Notes: generated by a model not told the origin, from the sequence alone. A stretch of DNA of 64,000 nt from Burkholderia diffusa (GCF_902499115.1 NZ_CABVPN010000010.1:62001-126000), one strand, 5' to 3'; counted from the first letter of the stretch, positions 33,340 through 41,706 are shown. Translations and numbers: made by a program.

Positions 33340-34370
33340 GCGTGTGCGGCCTCGCCCGTCGCGGCGCGCTGCGCGGCCGCCTGCGCCTGCACGGTGGTCG
33401 CCGCGATCACGTGATACACGTCGTCGGCGCTGCAGCCGCGCGACAGGTCGTTCGCGGGCCGGCGCAAGCCTTGCAGCAGCGGGCCGACGGCCTTTGCGCG
33501 ACCGATCCGCTCGGCGAGCTTGTAGCCGATGTTGCCGGCTTCGAGACTCGGGAACACGAGCACGTTCGCGTGGCCGCCCACCTGCGAATGCGCGATCTTG
33601 CGCTCGGCGATTTCCGCGACGATCGCCGCGTCGAGCTGCACGTCGCCGTCGATCGCAAGCGCCGGGCGCAGTTCGCGTACCTGCGCGGTCGCGGCCGTCA
33701 CCTTGTCGACCGCCGCGTGATGCGCGCTGCCACTCGTCGAGAACGACAGCATCGCGACACGCGGTTCCTCGCCGAGCAGTGCGTGCGCGCTGTCGGCGGC
33801 GGCCATCGCGATCTCGGCGAGCTGACTGGCATCCGGATCGACGACCAGCGCACAGTCGGAGAAGATCAGTCCGCCCTTGATCGTGTGAAACGGTTCGCAC
33901 AGCATCATCAGGAAGAAACTCGACACGATCCGGAACGCGGGATCGACACCGATCAGCTGGAGCGCCGCGCGCACGACGTCGGCCGTCGCATGCACGGCGC
34001 CCGCGACCGAGCCGTCCGCATCGCCGAGCCGTACCATCAGGTTCGCATGGCAGAGCGGATCGAGCACCGCGTCGCGCGCGGCATCGGCCGTCATGCCCTT
34101 GCGCTTGCGCAGCGCATGCAGCGCGTCCGCATAGGCATCGCGTTGCGCGGCGCTGGCCGGATCGACGAGCGTCATGCCGTCGAGATCGATCGCGTCGCGC
34201 GCGGCCGCCGCGTGGATCGCCGCACGGTTGCCGACGAGCACGATGCGGGCGATGCCGTCGCGCGTTGCGCGCGCGGCGGCCTGCAGCACGCGCGGATCGT
34301 CGGCTTCGCACAGCGCGATGCGCATCGGCTGGCGGCGCGCGGATTCGAGAATGCGGTCGAGGGCTTTCAT
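33336..34370 (-). CDS. pta: Phosphate acetyltransferase
   Basis: A 344-aa short-form Pta, the length of the catalytic domain without the N-terminal regulatory part. Typical segments are MRIALCEADDPRVLQAA, GLIFSDCALVVDPDASQLAEIA, MLSFSTSGSA and the C-terminal VFPSLEAGNIGYKLAERIG. It converts acetyl phosphate, the Xsc product, to acetyl-CoA. The start at 34370 is chosen because upstream codons are Pro/Arg-rich and not family-like. It follows xsc by 129 bp, with a terminator-like hairpin between them, and overlaps tauE by 4 bp. Confidence 0.93.
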   Translation of the reverse strand: MKALDRILESARRQPMRIALCEADDPRVLQAAARATRDGIARIVLVGNRAAIHAAAARDAIDLDGMTLVDPASAAQRDAYADALHALRKRKGMTADAARDAVLDPLCHANLMVRLGDADGSVAGAVHATADVVRAALQLIGVDPAFRIVSSFFLMMLCEPFHTIKGGLIFSDCALVVDPDASQLAEIAMAAADSAHALLGEEPRVAMLSFSTSGSAHHAAVDKVTAATAQVRELRPALAIDGDVQLDAAIVAEIAERKIAHSQVGGHANVLVFPSLEAGNIGYKLAERIGRAKAVGPLLQGLRRPANDLSRGCSADDVYHVIAATTVQAQAAAQRAATGEAAHA

Positions 34371-34390
34371 CGTTCGCTCGGATAAGAAAG

Positions 34391-34438
34391 GAAAAACGGC
34401 CGGATGCGGCGGCCCGCACGGGGCACGGCGTCCGGCCG
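34391..34438 (-). terminator. Attenuator-like hairpin between xsc and pta
   Basis: Read on the minus strand, CGGCCGGA and TCCGGCCG form an 8-bp stem directly followed by TTTTTCC, the form of an intrinsic terminator. Because pta is downstream in the same operon, it may act as a partial terminator that lowers pta and tauE expression relative to xsc. Confidence 0.6.
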
Positions 34439-34499
34439 GAGGGCCGGCCGCGCGAGAGGGGCGCGCGACCGGCAACGGGGGTGCGTCAGCGACGCGGCA

Positions 34500-36317
34500 T
34501 TACACGTAGTCCTTGTACTTGTCGAGCATGCGAACCGGCTTCGACAGCGCATCGCGACGGAACGGATCGCCGAGTTCACGCGTGCACATGATCTCGATGA
34601 TCGTGGTCTTGCCTTCGTTCATCTGCATGTCGATGGCACGCTTGAGCGCCGGGCCCACGTCCTCGAGGCGGTCGACCGTGATCCCTTCGGCGCCCATTGC
34701 ACGTGCGATCGCCGCGAAGCTCTGGTTGTCGAGTTCGCCCGCGACGAAGCGGCGGTTGTAGAAGTCGACCTGGTTCTTCTTCTCCGCGCCCCACTGGCGG
34801 TTGTGGAACACGACGGCCGTGACCGGGATGTTGTGGCGCACGCAGGTCATCGTTTCCATCAGGCTCATGCCCCACGCGCCGTCGCCCGCATACGACACGG
34901 CCGGACGGTGCGGCGCGGCGACCTTCGCGCCGATGATCGTCGGGAACGCGTAGCCGCAGTTGCCCCAGCTCATCGCCGCGAAGAAGCTGCGCGGCTTGTT
35001 GAAGCGCAGGTAGCTGTTCGCGACCGAGTTGATGTTGCCGATGTCGGTCGACACCATCACGTCCTCGGGCATCGCCTTCTCGAGTTCGCGCAGCACCTGG
35101 CGCGGATGCAGGTACTGGCCGCCGCTGAACGGCTTCTCGTGTTTCTGCTCCTCGATCATGTCGAGGCTGAATGCGTCGCGCTCGTGCGTCCAGTCGTCGA
35201 GTTCCTTTTCCCACGCGGCCTTTTCCGTCGCGATCTGGTCGGCGCGCTCGCCGCGCGAGCCATCGCACACGAGCGTGCGGCCTTCGAGGCGTTGCGTGAG
35301 TGCGATCGCCGCGGCCTTCGCGTCGCCGCAGATGCCGACCGAGATCTTCTTCACGAGGCCGAGCATCTTGTGGTCCGCGTCGATCTGGATGATCTTCGCG
35401 TCCTTCGGCCAGTAGTCCATCCCGTGCTGCGGCAGCGTGCCGAACGGCCCGAGGCGCGAGCCGAGCGCGATCACGACGTCGGCGCGCGACAGCAGTTTCA
35501 TCGCGGCCTTCGAGCCCTGGTAGCCGAGCGGGCCGCACCACAGCGGATGGTTCGCCGGGAACGAGTCGTTGTGCAGGTAGCTGTTGACGACCGGCGCGCC
35601 GAGCCGTTCAGCGAGCGCCTTGCATTCCTCGATCGCGTCGGCCATCACGACGCCGCCGCCCGAGATGATGACCGGGAACTTCGCCTGCGCGATCAGCGCG
35701 GCCGCGTCGTCCAGGCTCTGTTCGCCGCCGGCGCCGCGGTCGAGCCGTCGCGGTTGCGGAATCTCGACCTTGACCTTGCCGTAGAAGTAGTCGCGCGGGA
35801 TGTTCAACTGCGTCGGGCCCATCTCGGCCTGCGCGCGGTCGAAGCAGCGCGCGGTGAATTCGGCCATCCGTGCCGGGTGCGTGACGTGACCCTGGTACTT
35901 CGTGAATTCCTGGAACATCGGCAGCTGGTTCGCTTCCTGGAAGCCGCCGAGGCCGATGCCCATCGTGCCGGCTTCCGGCGTGACGATCACCACCGGGCTA
36001 TGTGCCCAGTACGCGGCCGCGATCGCGGTCACGCAGTTGCTGATGCCGGGGCCGTTCTGGCCGATCACGACGCCGTGGCGGCCCGACACGCGCGCGTAGC
36101 CGTCGGCCATATGGCCCGCGCCCTGTTCGTGCACGACCGGGATCAGGCGGATGCCGGCCGGCGCGAAGATGTCCATCGCATCCATGAACGCGGAGCCCAT
36201 GATGCCGAACATGTCGGTCACGCCGTTGGCCGCGAGGGTTTCGACGAAGGCTTCGGACGGTGTCATGTCCTGCGGACCGTTCGCGGATGCACGCAGGGAA
36301 GTGGATTGTTCGCTCAT
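34500..36317 (-). CDS. xsc: Sulfoacetaldehyde acetyltransferase
   Basis: A 605-aa thiamine diphosphate enzyme. The N-terminal domain has the ThDP-activating Glu in VVHEQGAGHMADGYAR (about residues 44-59), and the C-terminal domain has the GDG...N motif (YAGDGAWGMSLMETMTC, then FHNRQWG). The length and the segments DYWPKDAKIIQID and NYLRFNKPRSF-like match Xsc rather than acetolactate synthase. It converts sulfoacetaldehyde plus phosphate into acetyl phosphate and sulfite, the desulfonation step of taurine and isethionate use. CGGAGACAACCC precedes the ATG. An IclR-type operator sits at the predicted transcription start. It heads the xsc-pta-tauE operon. Confidence 0.95.
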   Translation of the reverse strand: MSEQSTSLRASANGPQDMTPSEAFVETLAANGVTDMFGIMGSAFMDAMDIFAPAGIRLIPVVHEQGAGHMADGYARVSGRHGVVIGQNGPGISNCVTAIAAAYWAHSPVVIVTPEAGTMGIGLGGFQEANQLPMFQEFTKYQGHVTHPARMAEFTARCFDRAQAEMGPTQLNIPRDYFYGKVKVEIPQPRRLDRGAGGEQSLDDAAALIAQAKFPVIISGGGVVMADAIEECKALAERLGAPVVNSYLHNDSFPANHPLWCGPLGYQGSKAAMKLLSRADVVIALGSRLGPFGTLPQHGMDYWPKDAKIIQIDADHKMLGLVKKISVGICGDAKAAAIALTQRLEGRTLVCDGSRGERADQIATEKAAWEKELDDWTHERDAFSLDMIEEQKHEKPFSGGQYLHPRQVLRELEKAMPEDVMVSTDIGNINSVANSYLRFNKPRSFFAAMSWGNCGYAFPTIIGAKVAAPHRPAVSYAGDGAWGMSLMETMTCVRHNIPVTAVVFHNRQWGAEKKNQVDFYNRRFVAGELDNQSFAAIARAMGAEGITVDRLEDVGPALKRAIDMQMNEGKTTIIEIMCTRELGDPFRRDALSKPVRMLDKYKDYV

Positions 36318-36343
36318 GGGTTGTCTCCGATTGTTTAATTAAC

Positions 36344-36388
36344 GGAACGTCTTGTTCCAGATGCTATTTGCTGGGGAAGGCCGGTCAA
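36344..36388 (-). promoter_or_regulatory. xsc promoter with IclR-type operator
   Basis: On the minus strand, a -35-like TTGACC (36388-36383), a 16-bp spacer and TAGCAT (36366-36361) are followed at about +1 by GGAAC-N5-GTTCC (36358-36344). The core and 5-bp spacing equal those of the operator at 29684-29698. Placement over the start site fits repression. Confidence 0.65.
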
Positions 36389-36487
36389 GTCATTCCGCCC
36401 GCTGTCGGCGAATGTGGAATGAAATGAAATGATTCGTTTCAAAATGCGCGCGGGGGCGGTGGCGCGAGTGACGCGCGAGGCGCACGC

Positions 36488-36886
36488 TCAGGCCGGCTGT
36501 TTCGGCCGTTCCTTGCGGAACGCGCGCTTGACGGCGATCAGCCCGTCGCGGAATTCGAACAGGTCGCAGCCTTCGGCCTCGATGCGCCAGCCTTCGGCGT
36601 GCGTGCCCGTGAACACCCACTCGGAGACGCCGCGCTCGCCGGCGACGGTGTGGCGACCGTGACCCCAGTGCGCGTCGGGGAAGGTCTTGAACACGGCTTC
36701 GAACGCGGCGCGTACCGCGTCGCGGCCGACGAAGCGCGTGCCGTGGATGTCGGGGCCGCCGGCCGCGTCGAATACGCAGTCCTCGGTCATGAAGCCCATC
36801 AACGCGTTGGCGTCGTGCCGGTTGAATGCTTCGGAAAATGCCGCGAGCGTGGCGGCCGTGACGGGGGCGGTGAGCGTGTCGGACAT
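36488..36886 (-). CDS. NTF2/SnoaL-like protein, TauX-like candidate
   Basis: A 132-aa cytoplasmic protein of the NTF2-like fold: N-terminal helices (FSEAFNRHDANALMGFMTEDCVFDAAGG), the FVGRDAVRAAFEAVFKTFPD segment and late strands ending DLFEFRDGLIAVKRAFRK. AGGAGACACGTT precedes ATG 36886. It is 170 bp upstream of xsc on the same strand. The small subunit of taurine dehydrogenase (TauX), as I recall it, is a short protein of this type, and its partner TauY candidate is at 20867. It could instead be an unrelated isomerase-like protein; the family call is firmer than the TauX call. Confidence 0.75.
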   Translation of the reverse strand: MSDTLTAPVTAATLAAFSEAFNRHDANALMGFMTEDCVFDAAGGPDIHGTRFVGRDAVRAAFEAVFKTFPDAHWGHGRHTVAGERGVSEWVFTGTHAEGWRIEAEGCDLFEFRDGLIAVKRAFRKERPKQPA

Positions 36887-37405
36887 AACGTGTCTCCTGT
36901 CGAAAGATGGGCGGTGCACAAGGCGCTGGCGCGCATGCGGCACGCGGTATCGACACGTTAGTGAGCGCTCGTTTTTGGCGGTAGCGCCAGTCGGGAGGTT
37001 TCGCTTGGGCCAGAGTCGGATGCTTATCTGCAGGGCGGCAGAGGGTGGCTTGCGTCACACTTTTTGATTATTTCCCTGGGTATCAAAGTATGCGGAGGTG
37101 TCGAGATGATTTTCAGAGGGAGCAGGCGTTTTTATGTGAAAAGTAAGAATTGATTTTTTGGATTAAAGGGGAGGGTCGAAGTTGTTCGAATTCGATCGAA
37201 TGAAATCGAAATAATCCGAAATTCAATGTGCTGCTTGGTCGACTGACAGCTTGAGTATCTGCTGGTCCGCGCGCGGTTTCTTCGCTCAATGTTTCGTTGG
37301 GTCTGCGTGACCATTGCCCGATTCAGTGACGTAAAGCGCTGCCGATCAAGTCGGGAGCGCAGACGTGCGATCGGCTTTTTACCAACTTCATTCGAGGAAT
37401 CGACT
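36887..37405. other. 519-bp low-GC gap
   Basis: From about 37070 to 37260 the sequence becomes clearly A/T-rich compared with the neighbouring genes, including TTTTTTGGATTAAAGG and TTCGAATTCGATCGAAT. No gene is supported. The base composition marks the left end of a patch that includes the broken PAAR gene, suggesting transferred DNA. Confidence 0.5.
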
Positions 37406-37556
37406 ATGTCGCGACGCGCAGTCAGAAACGGCGACCCGACGACGACGGGAGGCTTCGTCATCGCAACGACAGCAACGAGCATGGGGGCGATCACATCCGG
37501 ATTTGGCGATCAACAATGCTGAAAGCATCGCGGGGTACGTCGTAGATGGCGACTAA
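37406..37556 (+). pseudogene. Broken PAAR-repeat (type VI secretion spike) gene
   Basis: The ATG at 37406 has GAGGAAT upstream and opens MSRRAVRNGDPTTTGGFV, then IATTATSMG, the N-terminus of PAAR tip proteins that cap the VgrG spike. The frame then runs into a non-family tail and stops at 37522, giving 38 aa instead of about 90. In another frame, up to 37556, GYVVDGD appears, which resembles the late PAAR segment (YVVVDGD). This fits an internal deletion with frameshift. The Cys-rich middle of PAAR proteins is missing. No VgrG or other type VI gene is in the window. Confidence 0.7.
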
Positions 37557-37998
37557 CTTCCTGGCTGCTGTCGTGCTCGCGCTGATCCTTGCGCAGACAG
37601 CGCTTGCGTGCGAAGGGCCAAAAAACCTTCCCGCTCAATACATCGACGTTCGCTTTGAAAGTGATTCAAGCGAGATGTCCAGGACCGAACTGGCACGGTT
37701 GTCAGCATGGTCGAGCGATTTACGCAATCGCTTTCCGATTATCGATGTTGTCTGGCTTGTAGGGCTTTCGGAATCGACGGAACGGAACGCGCAGCAGTTG
37801 GCGTACCGACGCGCTGAAAACGTCATGAATGCGCTTGACCAGTTCGCGATCAAAGGCAGGCGAAGCGCATTGATCGGTCGAATCTACCAGCCGGTTCCCG
37901 AGATCGATCAAAGCGGGCGGCGCGTGGAGGTCAATGTGGGTCCGGGATGCCCGGACCATTGTTGCTCAACCTCGAGCCCCACCCCTGCCGGGCGTTGA
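37546..37998 (+). CDS. Small exported protein with OmpA-like C-terminal region
   Basis: A 150-aa protein. The N-terminus is a signal peptide (MATNFLAAVVLALILAQTALA, cleavage before CEG, possibly a lipoprotein). The rest resembles a short OmpA-like peptidoglycan-binding domain: YIDVRFESDSSEM, then ARLSAWSSDLRNRFPI, and RRAENVMNALDQFAI, with a GRRVEVNV-type final strand. The start codon overlaps the end of the PAAR remnant and has no good ribosome site, so the original start may have been lost. It shares the lower GC of that patch and may have been a partner of the PAAR gene. Confidence 0.55.
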   Translation: MATNFLAAVVLALILAQTALACEGPKNLPAQYIDVRFESDSSEMSRTELARLSAWSSDLRNRFPIIDVVWLVGLSESTERNAQQLAYRRAENVMNALDQFAIKGRRSALIGRIYQPVPEIDQSGRRVEVNVGPGCPDHCCSTSSPTPAGR

Positions 37999-38020
37999 CG
38001 TTACACGCCATCCTGACAAA

Positions 38021-38038
38021 GCCCGCGACATCGCGGGC
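38021..38038. terminator. Bidirectional terminator between exported protein and MocR gene
   Basis: GCCCGCG-ACAT-CGCGGGC, followed on the minus strand by TTTGTC. It separates convergent genes. Confidence 0.65.
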
Positions 38039-38043
38039 CTCTC

Positions 38044-39570
38044 TCACTGATCGGGCTTCTGCGCCTGCACACATTGCGCGAGTGCCCGCACCCCCGGCTC
38101 GATCCGCTCCAGCGGAATCGCGGAAAACCCCATCCGGAAGCATCGACGCGCGTTGCTGTCGTCGTTCATGAAGAACACGCCACCGGGCTCGATCAGAATT
38201 CCCGCCTCCTGGGCGTCCACCGCGAGCCGCGCCGCGTCGAGCCATGGCGGCCCCTCGACCCAGCACGACGCGCCGCCCGTCACCGGCACGTAGCGCGCTT
38301 CCGGCAAGTCCGCGTCGAGCGCGGCCATCAGCGCCTGCGAGCGCTCGCTGTACGCATGCGCGAGCCGGCGCAGCAACGCGTCGTGATGGCCGAGCGCGAG
38401 AAAGGTCGCGAACGCCCGCTGGATATACGCAACCGGATGGCGCACCATCAGCCGCCGCAGTGCCCGCAACTCGCGGATCAGCTCGCGCGGCCCGACCACG
38501 TAGCCGAGCCGCAACCCCGGCGCGAACGTCTTCGACAGGCTGCCGACGTAGATCACGCGGTCGGCCGTGTCGAGGCTCTTCAATGCCGGATGCGGCGTGC
38601 CGGAGAACGTGTTTTCGCTCTCGTAGTCGTCCTCGATGATCACGAAGTCATGCTGCTGCGCGCAATCGAGCAGCGCGCGGCGGCGTTCGACCGGCATCGT
38701 CGCGGTGGTCGGGCACTGATGGCTCGGCGTCACGTACACGTAGTCGCAGCGCGAGAGCGTATCGCCGAGCGCATCGGGTGCGATCCCGTGGCCGTCGACC
38801 GGCAGCGGCAGCAGCCGCGCGTCGCGGTTCTCGAAGATGTTGCGCGCATCCGGATAGCCGGGGTTCTCGAAACCGACCGTCGTGTGCTTGCCGCACAGCA
38901 GGTCCGCGATCAGGTAAAGCGCCTGCTGGCAGCCGTTCGTGACGACGATCTCGTCGGGCATCGCGAACACGCCGCGCCGAGGCAGCACGCGCGTGCGGAT
39001 CTGCTGGATCAGCGATTCGTCGTCGCGTTCGATCAGGTCGGGGGCCCAGTTGCGGATTTCCATCACCGACAGCGCCTTCAGGCAGCATTCGCGCCAGTCG
39101 TTGGTCGGAAACAGCGACTGGTCGAACTGCCCGTAGATGAACGGAAATTCGTAGTGCTGCCAGTTTGCGGGCTTTACGATGTTGCGCTGCCTCGACGGCG
39201 GATGCGTGATGCGCTTTTCCCAGGCGGGGCGTCCGGGCACGTCGTCGCCACCGGCGGGCAGCGCGCCGGCCCGGGCCTGCGCGAAGCCGGGCACGCCTTC
39301 GAGCATCTTCGGGTTCACGAAGTGCCCGCTGCGTTCGCGCGAGATCAGGTAGCCCTCTTCGACGAGCATCTGGTACGCGAGCACGACGGTGTTGCGCGCG
39401 ACGCCGAGCTGGTCGGCAAGCTCGCGGCTCGACGGCAGCGCGGCATCGGGGGCGAGCTGGCCGTCGAGGATCGTGGCCACGAGCATCCGCCGGATCTGGT
39501 CCTGCAGGCTCGACGCCGACGACCGCCGGAACTGCTGGGCCCATAAGGCGGTCGGGGTACGACTCGACAT
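38044..39570 (-). CDS. MocR/PdxR-type (GntR-aminotransferase) regulator
   Basis: A 508-aa fusion of a GntR winged HTH (residues about 20-88: LPSSRELADQLGVARNTVVLAYQMLVEEGYL) with a class I aminotransferase-like domain (about 140-500) that keeps the PLP Lys in GSLSKTFAPGLRLGY (K347) and the Asp/Tyr region VIIEDDYESE. Such proteins sense PLP-linked amines. TauR, a taurine regulator in other bacteria, and PdxR belong here. It is divergent from the GNAT and aldehyde dehydrogenase genes and 1.2 kb from the TauX-like gene, so it may control either; no operator is obvious. Confidence 0.88.
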   Translation of the reverse strand: MSSRTPTALWAQQFRRSSASSLQDQIRRMLVATILDGQLAPDAALPSSRELADQLGVARNTVVLAYQMLVEEGYLISRERSGHFVNPKMLEGVPGFAQARAGALPAGGDDVPGRPAWEKRITHPPSRQRNIVKPANWQHYEFPFIYGQFDQSLFPTNDWRECCLKALSVMEIRNWAPDLIERDDESLIQQIRTRVLPRRGVFAMPDEIVVTNGCQQALYLIADLLCGKHTTVGFENPGYPDARNIFENRDARLLPLPVDGHGIAPDALGDTLSRCDYVYVTPSHQCPTTATMPVERRRALLDCAQQHDFVIIEDDYESENTFSGTPHPALKSLDTADRVIYVGSLSKTFAPGLRLGYVVGPRELIRELRALRRLMVRHPVAYIQRAFATFLALGHHDALLRRLAHAYSERSQALMAALDADLPEARYVPVTGGASCWVEGPPWLDAARLAVDAQEAGILIEPGGVFFMNDDSNARRCFRMGFSAIPLERIEPGVRALAQCVQAQKPDQ

Positions 39571-39841
39571 GCTTCCTCCTGTGATCGGTACGGGAAACGC
39601 GAGGCGGTGCGCGTGGTGTGCACGTGACCCGCGAGTGGCGCGGTTTCGCGAGAATACGCGCGTCGCGCCGCGGATGTGGACTCAATGAAATGTGTTGTCT
39701 GGCACTACTGCGCGCCGGTGTGGCAAGACGATACTCAACTCGTCGCGCCCGGACGATCCGGATAACTCCCCGGTACGCGGGCGCAGGAGGGCGTGCGGGC
39801 ATCGCGTTCGCCTGCAGCGTGATGAAAAGGAGAGGGACGCC

Positions 39842-40198
39842 ATGCACGTCGTCGTGTTCAGGGATCGCTGCGAGCGCGTGATCCGCATCGTGTTCGACGA
39901 TGCAGGCAAGACGTTCGTCGCGTATCGCGACGGCGACGCGATCGGAGAACTCGACATCGATGACGCAGGCGGCGGTGATGGCCGATCGCCGTCGCTCATG
40001 CGGCTATACGTCGAACCTGTCTACCGGCGCAGCGGCATCGCGCACACGCTTCTCGCGTGCGCGGCGCGTGAATTCGGGCAGCCGATTCGCATCGACGCCG
40101 GCGCGCGTGCATGGCCCGCTACGCCGGCGTGGTCGACGCTGTGCCGCTGCCTCGAATACGAAGGATTGGTCGTGGTGTGCCAGGCCGCGCTGCATTAA
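39842..40198 (+). CDS. GNAT-family N-acetyltransferase-like protein
   Basis: A 118-aa small protein with a GNAT core: the MRLYVEPVYRRSGIAHTLLACAAREFG segment (residues about 58-84) contains the acetyl-CoA loop RRSGIA. AAAGGAGAGG precedes ATG 39842. It is 44 bp upstream of the aldehyde dehydrogenase on the same strand, so it is probably co-transcribed. The C-terminal strands are short compared with full GNAT proteins; the substrate is unknown. The frame is open further upstream to 39692 but without family similarity. Confidence 0.7.
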   Translation: MHVVVFRDRCERVIRIVFDDAGKTFVAYRDGDAIGELDIDDAGGGDGRSPSLMRLYVEPVYRRSGIAHTLLACAAREFGQPIRIDAGARAWPATPAWSTLCRCLEYEGLVVVCQAALH

Positions 40199-40242
40199 CC
40201 GAAAGCGTGGCCACGATCACGCTGCACCAGGAAGGAGACGAC

Positions 40243-41697
40243 ATGAGTACGGTCCTGAAGCCGATTCCCGCATCCGATGTGCGGCACGAAGCGTTGCGCA
40301 TCGACGGGCAGCGCGTGTGGCGCGACGCAGTCATCGACGTGCGCAACCCGTACGACGGAACGCTCGTCGGCACCGTGCCGAAGGCGACGCTCGATGACGT
40401 GCGATGCGCGTTCGCCGCCGCGCGTGCATACCGGCCGACGCTCACGCGCCACGAGCGTGCGGCGATCCTGCGCCGCGCGGCCGACATCGTGCGCGCGCGC
40501 ACCGCCGAGATCGCGGCGCTGATCACGGCCGAGGCCGGGTTGTGCATCAAGGATTCGACGTACGAAGCCGGGCGCGTTGCCGACGTGTTCATGTTCGGCG
40601 CGGGCGAAGTGCTGAAGGACGACGGGCAGATCTTCTCGTGCGATCTGACGCCGCACGGCAAGAAGCGCCGCGTGTACACGCAGCGCGAACCGCTGCTCGG
40701 CGTGATCTCCGCGATCACGCCGTTCAACCATCCGATGAACCAGGTCGCGCACAAGGTCGTGCCGTCGGTCGCGACCAACAACCGGATCGTCGTGAAGCCG
40801 TCGGAGAAGGTGCCGCTGTCGTGCTATCTGTTCGCGGACATCCTGTATGAAGCCGGCCTGCCGCCGCAGATGCTGCAAGTGCTCACCGGTGACCCGAAGG
40901 AGATCGCCGATGAGCTGATCACGAATCCGGCGATCGACCTCATCACGTTCACCGGCGGCGTATCGATCGGCAAGTCGATCGCGTCGCGAATGGGCTACCG
41001 GCGCGCGGTGCTCGAACTCGGCGGCAACGATCCGATCATCGTGATGGACGACGCCGATCTCGACGAAGCAAGCACGCTCGCCGTGTCGGGCTCGTACAAG
41101 AACTCGGGGCAGCGCTGCACCGCGATCAAGCGCATGCTCGTGCACGAGTCGGTGGCCGATCGCTTCACCGAGCTGGTGGTCGAGAAGACGCGCGCGTGGT
41201 CGTACGGCAATCCGTCCGATCCGTCGGTGGACATGGGCACGGTGATCGACGAGGCGGCCGCGACGTTCTGCGAGCAGCAGGTGAACGACGCGATCGCGCG
41301 CGGTGCGCGGTTGCTGGTCGGCAACGTGCGCGACGGTGCGCTGTATTCGCCGACGGTGATCGATCGCGTGACGCCCGACATGCCGCTCGTGAAGTTCGAG
41401 ACGTTCGGCCCGGTGTCGCCGATCATGCGCTTTCGCGACATCGACGAAGCAATCCGGATGTCGAACAGCACCGACTATGCGCTGTCGTCGTCGGTCTGCA
41501 CGAACCGCTTCGACAACATCACGCGCTTCATCACCGAGCTGGAGGTCGGCAGCGTGAACGTGCGCGAGGTGCCGGGCTACCGGCTCGAACTGACGCCGTT
41601 CGGCGGCGTGAAGGATTCGGGGCTTGGCTACAAGGAAGGCGTGCAGGAGGCGATGAAGAGCTTCACGAACGTGAAGACGTATTCGCTGCCGTGGTGA
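40243..41697 (+). CDS. Phosphonoacetaldehyde dehydrogenase-like (PhnY) ALDH
   Basis: A 484-aa aldehyde dehydrogenase with E258 (LELGGND), C292 (SGQRCTAIKR), the oxyanion Asn in TPFNHP and Lys in VKPSEKVP. The C-terminus EVPGYRLELTPFGGVKDSGLGYKEG fits the PhnY branch, which oxidises phosphonoacetaldehyde to phosphonoacetate. No phnA (phosphonoacetate hydrolase) or phnW is next to it. Because sulfoacetaldehyde is the sulfur analogue and xsc is 4 kb away, a sulfoacetaldehyde dehydrogenase (SafD-like, giving sulfoacetate) is a real alternative. GGAGACGAC precedes ATG 40243. It follows the GNAT gene and is divergent from MocR. Confidence 0.83.
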   Translation: MSTVLKPIPASDVRHEALRIDGQRVWRDAVIDVRNPYDGTLVGTVPKATLDDVRCAFAAARAYRPTLTRHERAAILRRAADIVRARTAEIAALITAEAGLCIKDSTYEAGRVADVFMFGAGEVLKDDGQIFSCDLTPHGKKRRVYTQREPLLGVISAITPFNHPMNQVAHKVVPSVATNNRIVVKPSEKVPLSCYLFADILYEAGLPPQMLQVLTGDPKEIADELITNPAIDLITFTGGVSIGKSIASRMGYRRAVLELGGNDPIIVMDDADLDEASTLAVSGSYKNSGQRCTAIKRMLVHESVADRFTELVVEKTRAWSYGNPSDPSVDMGTVIDEAAATFCEQQVNDAIARGARLLVGNVRDGALYSPTVIDRVTPDMPLVKFETFGPVSPIMRFRDIDEAIRMSNSTDYALSSSVCTNRFDNITRFITELEVGSVNVREVPGYRLELTPFGGVKDSGLGYKEGVQEAMKSFTNVKTYSLPW

Positions 41698-41706
41698 GCG
41701 AGGCGG

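Noticed and set aside
37132..37494. 120-codon minus-strand frame in the low-GC patch
   Set aside because: Overlaps the PAAR remnant in antisense, lacks a ribosome site, and has no family similarity.
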